Source: Scylla paramamosain
Taxonomy: Eukaryota > Arthropoda > Malacostraca > Decapoda > Portunidae
Assembly: GCF_035594125.1 (NCBI RefSeq)
Contig: NC_087156.1
Coordinates: 12,358,806 to 12,422,805 of the forward strand
Reading direction: 5' to 3'
DNA: 64,000 nt
Part shown: piece by piece, positions 13,401-23,160 of the stretch
Layout: each line of letters begins with the position of its first letter
Position numbering within the stretch: position 1 is the stretch's first letter
Notes under the pieces: model-generated
Database searches by the model: none
Seen by the model: only the letters and a program-made list of their open reading frames with translations
What the model was told of the DNA's origin: nothing
Made by a program: the position numbers and the translations under genes

Positions 13401-16400
13401 TTTTCGCATGCAATTTGGATTTTAGTAACTAAGAATGTGAAAAGCACTAAAAATACACGCATTTATTAAGGTTGTTCTGTTTCTCAATTAGGACTGTTAT
13501 ACATGAGTTTTAGCATTTTTGTATCTAGGAAACCTATCCATATACACGAGATTTTGCGTTGTTTGCCTTGTGGTTCTTTTGAACTATAAAACACTCTTTA
13601 TACACTTTTCTTGCAATGTCCTTTTCTTTCCCAATATAGAGTGCTTTGCATCAATTTTTGCGTTTTTTGTAGGTAGCATGCTGAAAAACACTCAAAATAT
13701 ACCATTTTAGTAACGTTTTTCAATTTATTGATATTGGTTGCTTTGCATCCGTTTTAGAGTTTTTCTACGTAAAACACTGAAAAAACACGTTTTCAGTAAC
13801 TTTGTTTTGAATTCCCATATAGAGTGAGTTCCTTATTATTTATCGTTTTGGTGCCTAACATGCAAAAAAAAACACTCAAAATTACAGATTTCTGGTAAGG
13901 TTGTTTAATTTCCTCATATAGGAGGCTTTGCATGCACTTTAGGGTTTGGTACATAACAGTCCGAAAAAAAAGCTGAAATTAACTTTTTTCATAATATTCT
14001 TTTATCATATGATTGCCCTGAATTTTCCCAGAATTTTGGCATCTCGGTACCTATGAATATGAATAACAAAAAAAAAAAATTCCTATTATTTTTATTCTTT
14101 TATTTCTTATTTTCTAAATAAAGAATGTTATTTGTGGGTTTTAGCTTTATGGTACTTAAGGAAATTAAAAAACACTCATAATACAAGTTTCTCGTAATGT
14201 CCTTTTGTTTCCCAAACATAATGTTCTTTGCATGTATTTAAGAGTTTTTATAGATAACATGATCAAATACACTCAAAATAAATATTTTTTGGTAATGTTT
14301 TTCTGCTTCTCCATAAAGTTTGTTTTGCATGCGTTTTAGCGGTTTGGTATATAAGGAGCTCAAAAACACTTAAACGCAAGTTTTTAGTATAAATTGGTGT
14401 TATTCCAATGTAATATGATTGCCCTGTTTTTTAGTGCTTTATTTCCTATCACGCTCAGAAACACTTAAAAGACACTTTTCTTGTAATGTCTTTTTTTCTC
14501 ACATAAAGGTTGTTTAGCATGCAATTTGGGGTTTTGGTAACTAAGAATGTGATAAGCACTTAAAATACACACATTTAGTAAGGTTGTTCTGTTTCTCAAT
14601 TAAGAGTGTTATTCATGAGTTTCAGCATTTTGGTATCTAGGAACCTTCTCCATATACACGAGTTTTTGTGTTTTTTGCCTTTTGGTTCTTTTGAACTATA
14701 AAAAAAAACTCATTATACACTTTTCTTGCAAAGTCCTTTTGTATTCTAATATAGAGTGCTTTGCATCAATTTTCGCGTTTTTGGTAGGTAACAAGCTCAA
14801 AAACACTCAAAATATACCTTTGTGGAAATGTTTTTTTCTATTTCTTGATATTGGTTTCATTCCATCCGTTTTAGCGTTTTTCTACGTAAAACAGAGAAAA
14901 CACGTTTTCAGGAATTTTGTTTTAGATTCTCATATAGAGTGAGTTCCTTATTTTTTTATCGTTTTGGTTCCTAACATGCTGAAAAACACTCAAAAAACAG
15001 ATTTCTGTTAAGGTCGTTTAATTTCCTCATATAGGAGTCTTTGGATGCACTTTAGGGTTTGGTACATAACAGTCCGATAAAAAAAAGCTAAAATTTACTT
15101 TTTTGATAATTTTCTTTTATCATGTAATAGCCCTGAATTTTCCCAGAATTTTGGCATCTCGGTACCTATGAAAATGAATAACAAAAAAAATAAAATCCTA
15201 TTTTTTTTATTTTCTTACTTTTTTTTCTAAGTAAAGAGTGTTATTTGTGGGTTTTAGCTTCTTGTTACTTAAGGAACTTAAAAACACCTATAATACACAT
15301 TTCTCGTAGTGTCCTTTCGTTTCGCAAACATAAGGTTCTTTGTATGTATTTAAGCGTTTTTAAAGATAACATGATTAAAAACACTCAAAATATATGTTTT
15401 TGGTAATTTTATTCTGTTTCTCAATAAAATGTGTTTTACATGCGTTTTAGCGTTTTGGTATGTAATGAACTCAAAAATACTTAAAGGCAAGTTCTTGGTA
15501 AAAGTTGTTTTTATTTACATGTAACGTGATTGCGCTGCTTTTTAGTGCTTTATTGCCTGACACGCTCAAAAACACTCAAAAGACACTTTTCTGGTAATAT
15601 CATTTTTTTTCCCACATAAAGCTAGTTTAGCATGGAATTTGGGGTATTGGTAACTAAGAATGTGAAAAAAAAAAACTCAAAACACAGGCATTTAGTAAGG
15701 TTGTTCTATTTCTTAATTAAAAGTATTATTCATGAGTTTCAGCATTTTGGTATATAAGAAACTTTTCTAATACACACATTTGGTAAGGTATTTCTGTTCC
15801 AAAATTAAAAGTGTTATTCATGAGTTTCAGCTTTTTGGTATGTAAGAAACTTCTTTATGTACACGAGTTTTTGAGTTTTTTTACCTTGTGGTTCTTCTCA
15901 AACTATAAAACACTCATACACGTTTCTCGTAATGTCCTTTTCTTTGCCAATATAAAGAGCTTTTCATCCATTTTTGCATTTTTTTAGGTAACAAGCTCAA
16001 AAACATATCAAAATATATCTTTTTTGTAATGTTATTCTATTTCTTCATATTGGTTGATTTATATCCGTCTTAGCGTTTTTCTACGTAAATCATTAAAAAG
16101 ACACGTTTTCATAATATTGTTGAAATTGCTGAAAAACACTCAAAAGACAGGTTTCTGGTAAAGTCGTGTAATTTCCCCATATAGGTGGATTTGCATGCAC
16201 TTTAAGGTTTGTACATAACTCCGGAAAGAGCTAATTTTTTTTTTTATAATGACTTTTTTTTTATAAAGTTTCCATAAATTTTGCCAGAATTTTGGCATCT
16301 CGGTACCTATGAAGATGAATAACAAATTTTTTTTTATCTCTCTCTATAAAGAGTGTTATTTGTGGGTTTTAGGTTTTTGGTACTTAAGGAACTTAAAAAC

Positions 16401-17996
16401 ACTCATAATACACGATTTTCGTAATGTCCTTTTGTTATACAAACATAGGGTTCTTTACATGTATTTAAGCGTTTTTATAGGTTACATGATCAAAAACACT
16501 CAAAATACATGTTTTTGGTAATGTTATTCTGTTTCTCTATAAACGGTGTTTTGCATTCGTTTTAGCGATTTGGTATGTAAGGATTTAAAAAAATACTTAA
16601 AGGCAAGTTCTTCGTAAAAGTTGGTTTTATTCCCATGTAATGTAATTGTTCTGGTTTTTAGTGCTTTGTTGCATATCACGCTCAAAAACACTAAAAAGAC
16701 AATTTTTTGGTAATGTCATTTTTTTTTCCACATGAAGGTAGTTTCGCATGTAATTTGGCATTTTCGTAACTAAGAATGTGAAAAACACACAAAATACACA
16801 ATTTGGTAAGGTAGTTCTGTTTATCGATTAAAACTGTTATTCATGAATTTCATCATTTTGGTATGTAAGAAATTTCTCTATATACACGACTTTTTGCGTT
16901 TATTGCCTTGTGGTTCTTTTAAAACTATAAAACATTCATTATACACGTTTCTCGTAATGTCCTTTTGTTTCCTAATATAAAGTGCTTTACATCCATTTTT
17001 GCATTTTTTTGTAGGTAACAAGCTCAAAAACACTCAAAATGTATCCTTTTGGTAATGTTATTCTACTTCTTCATATTCGTTGGTTTTCATCCGTTTTAGC
17101 GTTTTTCTACGTAAAACACTGAAAAGACACTTTTCAGTAATTTTTTTGATGGATTCCCATATTGAGTGACGTCCATATTATATATATCGTTTTGGTGCCT
17201 AACATGCTGAAAAACACTCAAAAGAAAGGTTTCTGGTAAAGTCGTTTAATTTCCCCATATAGATGGCTTTGCATGCACTTTACGGTTTGGTACATAACAG
17301 TCCGAAAAAAAAAAAAAAAAAACTAAAATTAATTTTTTTTCATAATTTTCTTTTTCACATAATTTTCCTGAATTTTGCCAGAATTTTGGCATCTTGGTAC
17401 CTATGAAGATGAATAACAAAAAAAATAAATTACTATCTTTTTATTTATTTGTTTTTTTTTTTTCTATAAACTGTTCTTTATGGGTTTTAGCTAAATGGTA
17501 CTTAAAGAACTTAAAAACACTCGTAATACATGTTTCTCGAAATGTCCTTTAATTTCCGAAACATAAGGTTCTTTGCATGTATTTAAGCGTTTTTATAGGT
17601 AACATGATCAAAAATACTCAAAATACATGTTTTTGGTAATGTTTTTCTGTTTCTCCATAAAGCGTGATTTGCATTCGTTTTAGCGTTTTGGTATATAAGG
17701 AGCTCAAAAACACTTAAAGGCAAGTTCTTAGTAAAAGTTAGTTTTATTCTTATGTAATGTGATTGCCCTGCTTTTTAGTGCTTTACTGCCTATCAAGCTA
17801 AAAAAAAAAAAAAACACTTAAAAGATACTTTTCTGGTAATGTCATTTTTTTCCCACATAAAACTACTTTCACATAAAATTTGAGGTTTTGGTAACTAAGA
17901 ATGTGAAAAACACTCAAAATACACGCATTTGGTAAGGTTGTTCTGTTTCTCAATTTAGAGTGTTTCAGCATTTTGGTATCTCAGAAACTTCTCCAT

Positions 17997-18344
17997 ATAT
18001 ATGAGTTTTGCGTTTTTTGCCTTGTGATTATTGAGAATCTATAAAACACTCATTATACACGTTTCTCGTAATGTCCTTTTGTTAACCAATAGAGAGAGCT
18101 TTGCATCTATTTTCGCGTTTTTTTTGTAAGTAAAAAAAAAGCTAAAATAAAACACTCAAATTATACCTTTATATATGAGTTTTGCGTTTTTTGCCTTGTG
18201 ATTATTGAGAATCTATAAAACACTCATTATACACTTTTCTCGTAATGTCCTTTTGTTAACCAATAGAGAGAGCTTTGCATCCATTTTCGCGTTTTATTGT
18301 AAGTTAAAAAAAAGCTAAAAAAAAAACACTCAAATTATACCTTT
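17997..18344 (+). repeat. Local 174-bp tandem duplication inside a satellite unit
   Basis: The block starting ATATATGAGTTTTGCG at 17,997 is repeated from 18,171. Both copies run through TTGTGATTATTGAGAATC and on to a lysine-like A-run and ACTCAAATTATACC. The copies differ by a few bases. The homologous place in the inverted right array (about 38.2-38.4 kb) has only one copy, so this duplication arose after the two arrays separated, or was lost on the right. Confidence 0.8.
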
Positions 18345-20330
18345 TTGGTAATCTTATTCTATTTCTTTATATTGGTTGGGTTGCATCCGTTTTAGCGTTT
18401 TTCTACGTAAAACACGAAAAAGACACGTTTAAAGTAATTTTGTTTTGGATTCCCACATAGAATGACTTCAATATTATTTATTGTTTTGGTGACTAACATG
18501 CTCAAAAACTCTAGAAACACAGGTTTCTCGTAAAATCGTTTAATTTCTCCATATAATTGGCTTTGCATGCACTTCATGGTTTGGTACATAACAGTCCGAA
18601 AAAAAAGCTAAAATTAACATTTTTGATAATGTTCTTTTTACACATAATTTCCCTGAATTTTGCCAGAATTTTGGCATCTCAGTGCCTATGAAGAAGAATA
18701 ACAAAAAAAAATCCTATTTTTTAATTATTTCTCTATTTTTTTTTCTCTATAAAGAGGTTTTAGCTTTTTGGTACTTATGGAACTTAAAAACACGCATAAT
18801 ACACGTTTCTCGTAATGTCCTTTCGTTTCCCAGACATAGGGTTTTTTGCATGTATTTAAGCGTTTTTATAGGTAACATGATCAAAAACACTCAAAATACA
18901 TGTTTTTTTTTTTTAATGTTATTGTGTTTCTCCATAAAGGATTTTTTGCATTCGTTTTACCGTTTTGGTATGTAAGGAACTGAAAAATATTTAACGGCAA
19001 GTTCTTGGTAAAAGATTGTTTTATTCACATGTAATGTGATTGCCCTTCTTTTAAGTACTTTATTGCCTAACACGCTCATAAACACTCAAAAGACATTTTC
19101 TGGCAATATAATTTTTTCCCCACATAAACCTAGTTTTGCAGGCAATTTCGTGTTTTGGTAACTAAGAATGTGAAAAACACTCAAAATACACGCATTTGGT
19201 AAGGTTGTTGTGTATCTCAATCAGGAGTGTTATTCATGAGTTTCAGCATTTTGGTATCTAAGAAACTTTTGCCTTGTGGTTCTTGTGAAACTATAAAACA
19301 CTCATTATACAGGTTTCTCGTAATGTCCTTTTGTTTCCCAATATAGAATGCTTTGCATCCATTTTCGCGTTTTTTGTAGGTAACAGGCTCAAAAACACTC
19401 TAAATATACCTTTATGGCAGTGTTATTCTATTTCTTCATATTGGTTTGTTTGCATCCGTTTTAGCGTGTTTCTACGTCAAACACTGAAAAGACAAGTGGT
19501 AAGTGATTTTGTTTTGGATCCCCATATAGAGTAACTTCCATATTATTTATTGTTTTGGTGCCTAACATGCTGAAAAACACTCAAAAGACAGGTTTTCGGT
19601 AAAGTCGTTTAATTTCCCTATAAAGGTGGCTTTGCATGCAATTTAGGTTTTGGTAGATAACTGTCCGAAAAAAAGCTAAAATTAACTTTTTTGATAATGT
19701 TCTATTTTCCCCATAATTTCCCTGAATTTTGGCAGAATTTTGGCATCTCGGTACGTATGAAGAAGAATAACAAAAAAAAAAAATATTTTTTTATTTTTTC
19801 TCTCTATAAAGAGTGTTATTTGTGGATTTTAGCTTTTTGGTGCTTAAGGAATTTAATAATATTCATAATACACGTTTCTCGTAATGTTCTTTCGTTTCCC
19901 AAACATAGGGTTCTTTCCATGTATTTAAGCGTTTTTATAGGTAACATGTTCAAAAACACTCAAAATACATGTTTTTGCTAATGTTATTCTGTTTCTTCAT
20001 AAAGGGTGTTTTGCATGCGTTTTAGCGTTTTGGTATGTTAGGAGCTCAAAAACACTTAAAGGCAAGTTCTTAATAAAAATTGGTTTTATTCCCATGTAAT
20101 GTGATTTCCCTGCTTTTTAGTGCTTTATTGCCTAACACGCTCAAAAACACTCAAAAGACACTTTTCTGGAAATGTCTTTTTTTTCCACATAAAGCTAGTT
20201 TCTAATACAATTTGGGTTTTTGGTAACCAAGAATGTAAAAAACACTCAAAATACAGGCATTTGGTAAGGTTGTTCTGTTTCTCAATTAAGACTGTTTTTC
20301 ATGAGTTTCAGGGTTTTGCTATCTAAGAAT

Positions 20331-20460
20331 CTCAAAAACACTTATAATGCACGTCTCTTTTAATGTCCCTTTTTTTCCTCATTTAGGGTGCTTTGCATGC
20401 ATTTTGGCATTTTATTTTTCACGGAATAGCTGAAAAACACTGAAAATACACGCTTTTGGT
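20331..20460 (+). repeat. Diverged satellite monomers abutting LINE copy 1
   Basis: These monomers resemble the irregular ones at 59-64 kb (for example CATTTAGGGTGCTTTGCATG and TTATTTTTCACGGAATAGC) more than the neighbouring 1.1-kb units. The last monomer is broken at ...TTTTGGT|AATAAGAACATAAG by the LINE and resumes at 22,146 on the far side. Confidence 0.65.
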
Positions 20461-20489
20461 AATAAGAACATAAGAACATAAGAAATAAG
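20461..20489 (-). repeat. LINE 3' tail microsatellite, copy 1
   Basis: On the element's sense strand this is TTCTTATG repeated about three times, the short tandem 3' end expected for CR1/L2-like LINEs, which end in microsatellite-like repeats rather than poly(A). It marks the 3' end of the insertion and therefore its direction. Confidence 0.85.
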
Positions 20490-20561
20490 TAAATATGCAA
20501 GAAGACATCAGGTCTACACGTGGCAGTACTTGTATGAAATTTGCCTACGTATTTCCACCTA

Positions 20562-20927
20562 TCATCCCCATCTATAAATGTGTAATTTTCTCTTACAGTT
20601 GCCAAATGCCTCAGCATTAACAGCTTGATTACTAAGTCTGTTGCAATCATCTACTACTGTATTTGAAATCCAATTCCTTCCTGTTTCCTTTTTGAACATC
20701 AAGTTTTCAGGCTCAAACCTGAAAACTTGATGTTCTATTTTTCTTGTTCTATCATGGTTACATATTCTAAGAATTTTTCTTATGTTCCCTTTGTTATAAC
20801 CCATATACCACTTAAAGACTTCTATCAGGTCCACTCTTAACCTACGTCTCTCTAAAGAATGTAAATTTAACAGCTTGAATCTCGCTTCGTAAAGAATACT
20901 CCTCATCCCCTGTATCCTTTTAGTCAT
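20562..20927 (-). pseudogene. LINE reverse-transcriptase C-terminal remnant, copy 1 (121 codons)
   Basis: Open frame that reads TKRIQGMR near the start, then LNLHSLERRRLRVDLIEVFK (about residues 22-41) and, after a hairpin-coding stretch, AEAFGNCKRKLHIYRW at the end, followed by a stop. The arrangement 'x-KLLNL-LERRRLR-DLIEVFK' and the closing hydrophobic/basic stretch are typical of the region downstream of the RT domain in CR1/L2-type LINEs. There is no in-frame link to the FADD-bearing frame just upstream on the element (21,078-21,437), so the protein is broken by frameshifts between about 20,930 and 21,080. Non-functional relic. Confidence 0.8.
20695..20734. repeat. 17-bp hairpin within LINE copy 1
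   Basis: AACATCAAGTTTTCAGG and CCTGAAAACTTGATGTT form a perfect 17-bp stem around a 6-nt loop. The right LINE copy has the same hairpin (36,893-36,932) with an 18-bp stem. The hairpin lies within the reading frame of the C-terminal remnant in this copy. Confidence 0.85.
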
Positions 20928-21077
20928 TCTCCTCTGAAGTGATTTTAATAGACCTTTATCCTTCCTGTGATGTGGTGACCAGAATAGGACAGCGTAGTCT
21001 AGATGAAGTCTGACCAGCGCTAAATGTAACTTTAATATTACTTCGGGAGTTTTACTTTTAGCACTCCTGAAAATGAA

Positions 21078-21437
21078 TCATAATACACTATTTGCTATGT
21101 TTCTGGCCTCTTTGCATTGCTTTCTTAGACGGAGTTCAGAGCTAACTTTAAATCTCAAATCTTTTTCTAACCCTGAACCTACCAGAACTTGGTTGTTCAT
21201 TGTGTAACTACTGTGTGGGTTTCTTCTACTTACGCTAAGTGCTTTGCATTTGTTGATATTAAACTGCATTTGCCATCTGTCTGTCCATTCGTTCATCCTA
21301 TCCAAATCTACCTGCAAGGCGATGGTATGCGATTTTGACCTAATTAATCTACATACTCTCGTGTCATCCGCAAATTTACTAACAACAGTACTAATTTCAC
21401 TATCCAAGTCATATATCCAAGTCACTATCCAAGACAT
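21078..21437 (-). pseudogene. LINE reverse-transcriptase core remnant with FADD box, copy 1
   Basis: A 119-codon open frame. The sequence SKFADDTR, at about residues 20-27 (FADD at 21,363-21,374), is the RT catalytic box with the two metal-binding aspartates. It is followed by LDRMNEW..RWQMQFNINKCK and GLEKDLRFKVSSEL, the usual order of the downstream RT region in CR1/L2-like LINEs. The start is set only by the frame; the true RT extends upstream in other frames (a trace of the 'G-V-x-x-G...GP' segment lies near 21,450-21,520). A small tandem duplication near 21,400-21,430 (GACTTGGATAGTGA-like) disrupts the frame. Most of the fingers/palm N-terminal half is absent. Confidence 0.85.
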
Positions 21438-21639
21438 ATATTACAAACAACATCGGCCCTAATACTAATAATCCCTTTGTCACCCCACTAATTACTTGAC
21501 CCCACTCGGATTTAGAGCCATTTATTACAACAGTCTGTCGCCTGCCGCTTGGCCATGACCTTATCCAGATTACTTATAACCTTTTTCCAATTCTTAAATA
21601 CTGTGGAATATATTTCATCTGGTCCTAGTGACTTGAACT

Positions 21640-22145
21640 TTTCAGCTTATCTATCTCCTGTTCCACTATCTCTTTAGTTATGGTAATATCTGTCAGCTTC
21701 TCATTTTCTTCTACTCTAAATATCTTGTCACTGTTCGGCAAATCCTGCATGTTTTCCCGGGCAAAGACAGTTAAAAAATACTCGTTCACAATTTTACTAA
21801 TCTCCTCCGAACAACTAAGCAGGTCCCATTCTGCTGTCTTTAAGGAACTATTGTTTCTCTATTCTTCGTCTTATATGACTGATAAAATCCCTTGGGGTCC
21901 ATCTTCGCTTGGCTGGTTACCTTTAGTTTATAACTATATTTAGCTTTCCTTGTTAAACTCCTGACTTTTCTAATTCATTATATTATGGCCTTAAAACCAC
22001 TTCCCCTGTCTTTAATCTCATATATACTTCTCTTTCGCCCTATGTAATGTTTTAACCTCAGTCATCCATTTAGGATCATTTTTCTGCGATCTTATTCTTC
22101 TGTAAGGGATATTCCCTAACTGTCCTGAATGTAATTTATCAACGA
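21640..22145 (-). pseudogene. LINE inter-domain remnant upstream of RT, copy 1
   Basis: On the minus strand, broken frames give short stretches such as WMTEVKTLHRAKEKY and DPKGFYQSYK-like residues, then VNEYFLTVFA and EIDKLKSS. In CR1/L2-like elements these lie between the endonuclease and the first RT motifs. Several stops and shifts interrupt them. After about 21,640 the sequence jumps to the segment just before the FADD box, so several hundred bases of the RT domain are missing. No endonuclease domain is present; the insertion begins inside the linker, consistent with 5' truncation. Confidence 0.65.
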
Positions 22146-22469
22146 AATATTTTTTCACTTTTCTATAAAGGGTGTTTTGCTTGAGTTTTAGCGTTTCTGT
22201 ACATAAGAACCTTTAAAACAGGTTTTTAGTAATATTATTTTGTATTCCTTTATGTAGCGCTTTCCATGTTTTTCAGCGTGTTGGTGTCTAACACCTTGAA
22301 AAACACTCAGAAGACACGTTGATGATAATGTCGTTTCGTTTCCCGATAAAGGGGGCTTCCAATGCATTTTGTCTTTGGTACTTAACAATATAAAAAAAAA
22401 GTTTAAGTAAAAGTTTTCGGTATTTTTCCATATAAAGTTCTAATCATGTGTTTTTGAGTCTGGGTACCT
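22146..22469 (+). repeat. Diverged monomers on the inner side of LINE copy 1
   Basis: About three sense-orientation monomers (GGGTGTTTTGCTTGAG; GCGCTTTCCATG; GGGGGCTTCCAATGC) that do not match any position of the 1.1-kb unit. They resemble the irregular monomers of 59-64 kb. They end at an orientation switch near 22,470 (GGTACCTAAATACGTG). Confidence 0.7.
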
Positions 22470-22684
22470 AAATACGTGTATTTTGAGTTTTTTTTACATT
22501 CTTTGTTATCAAAACCCCAAATTCCATGCGAAACTAGATTTATGTGGGAAAAAAATGACATTACCAGAAAAGTGTCTTTCAGTGTTTTTGAGCGTCTTAG
22601 GCAATAAAGCACTAAAAAGCAGGGCAATCATATTACATGGGAATAAAACCAACTTCTACAAAGAACTTGCATTTTAGTGTTTTT
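22470..22684 (-). repeat. Short antisense satellite segment between two switches
   Basis: About 215 bp of regular higher-order monomers in antisense orientation (CATGCGAAACTAGATTTATG, then GGCAATAAAGCAC). It is bounded on the left by the diverged island and on the right by the inverted module at 22,685. Mirrored at 34,941-35,153. Confidence 0.75.
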
Positions 22685-23160
22685 GACACGCATTTAGTAA
22701 GGTTGTTCTGTTTCTCAATTAAGAGTGTTATTCATGAGTTGCAGCATTTTGATATCTAGGAAACTTCTCCAAATACACGATTTTTTGCGTTTTTTGCCTT
22801 TTGTTTTTTTGAACTATAAAACATTCATTATACACTTTTCTTGCAATGTCCCTTTGTTCCCCAATATAGAGTGCTTTGTATCAATTTTTGCGTTTTTTTT
22901 TTTGTAGGTAACAAGCTCAAAAACACTCAAAATATACATTTTTAGTAATGTTTTTCTGCTTCTTGATATTGGTTTGGATCAGTTTTAGCGTTTTTCTATG
23001 TAAAACACTGAGAAGACACGTTTTCAGTAATTTTCTTTTGGATTCCCACATAGCGTGAGTTCCTTATTATTTATCGTTTTGGTGCTTAACATACGGAAAA
23101 ACACTCAAAAGACAGATTTCTGGTAAGGTCTTTAATTTCCTCATATGGGAGGCTTTGTAT
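22685..23160 (+). repeat. Inverted satellite module, copy 2 of 4
   Basis: Sense-orientation block of about 475 bp inside antisense satellite. The left switch is at TTTTTGACACGCATTTAG and the right switch at GAGGCTTTGTATGTC. It is the mirror of 34,466-34,940 within the palindrome and the same module as 8,947-9,391 and 54,010-54,510. Confidence 0.8.

Larger units (their letters stand above)
9392..20330 (+). repeat. Higher-order satellite array, second left block, sense orientation
   Basis: Unit markers lie near 9,803, 10,759, 11,846, 12,944, 14,051, 15,166, 16,307, 17,399, 18,686 and 19,756, giving units of about 956-1,287 bp. The long unit at 17.4-18.7 kb contains a 174-bp tandem duplication. 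The short unit at 9.8-10.76 kb has lost monomers at about 10,628, where CGTAAAACACC joins directly to AGGTGGCTTTGG. Units from 10.76 to 17.4 kb repeat the subtypes of 2.05-8.5 kb, whereas the units at 17.4-20.3 kb are a further subtype. Toward 20.3 kb the monomers become more diverged. Short open frames occur in most monomers but are not conserved as proteins. Confidence 0.9.
20461..22145 (-). mobile_element. Truncated CR1/L2-like non-LTR retrotransposon, copy 1
   Basis: A 5'-truncated, internally deleted LINE of about 1.69 kb that reads right to left. In element order: a remnant of the segment between endonuclease and reverse transcriptase (about 22,100-21,640, frame broken), a large loss in the first half of the RT domain, the RT core with the FADD box, the C-terminal region with LERRRLR-type residues, and a TTCTTATG-type 3' tail at 20,461-20,489. 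The element splits one satellite monomer: flanking bases fit the monomer consensus before and after with almost nothing lost (ATT is a possible short target repeat). The GC content is clearly higher than in the satellite. Domain order and motifs fit the CR1/L2/Rex1 part of the Jockey superfamily; the exact clade is uncertain. It is not intact and cannot be autonomous. Confidence 0.85.

Noticed and set aside
20461..22145. LINE copies as possibly active elements
   Set aside because: Both lack the endonuclease and half of the RT domain and have several frameshifts and stops.
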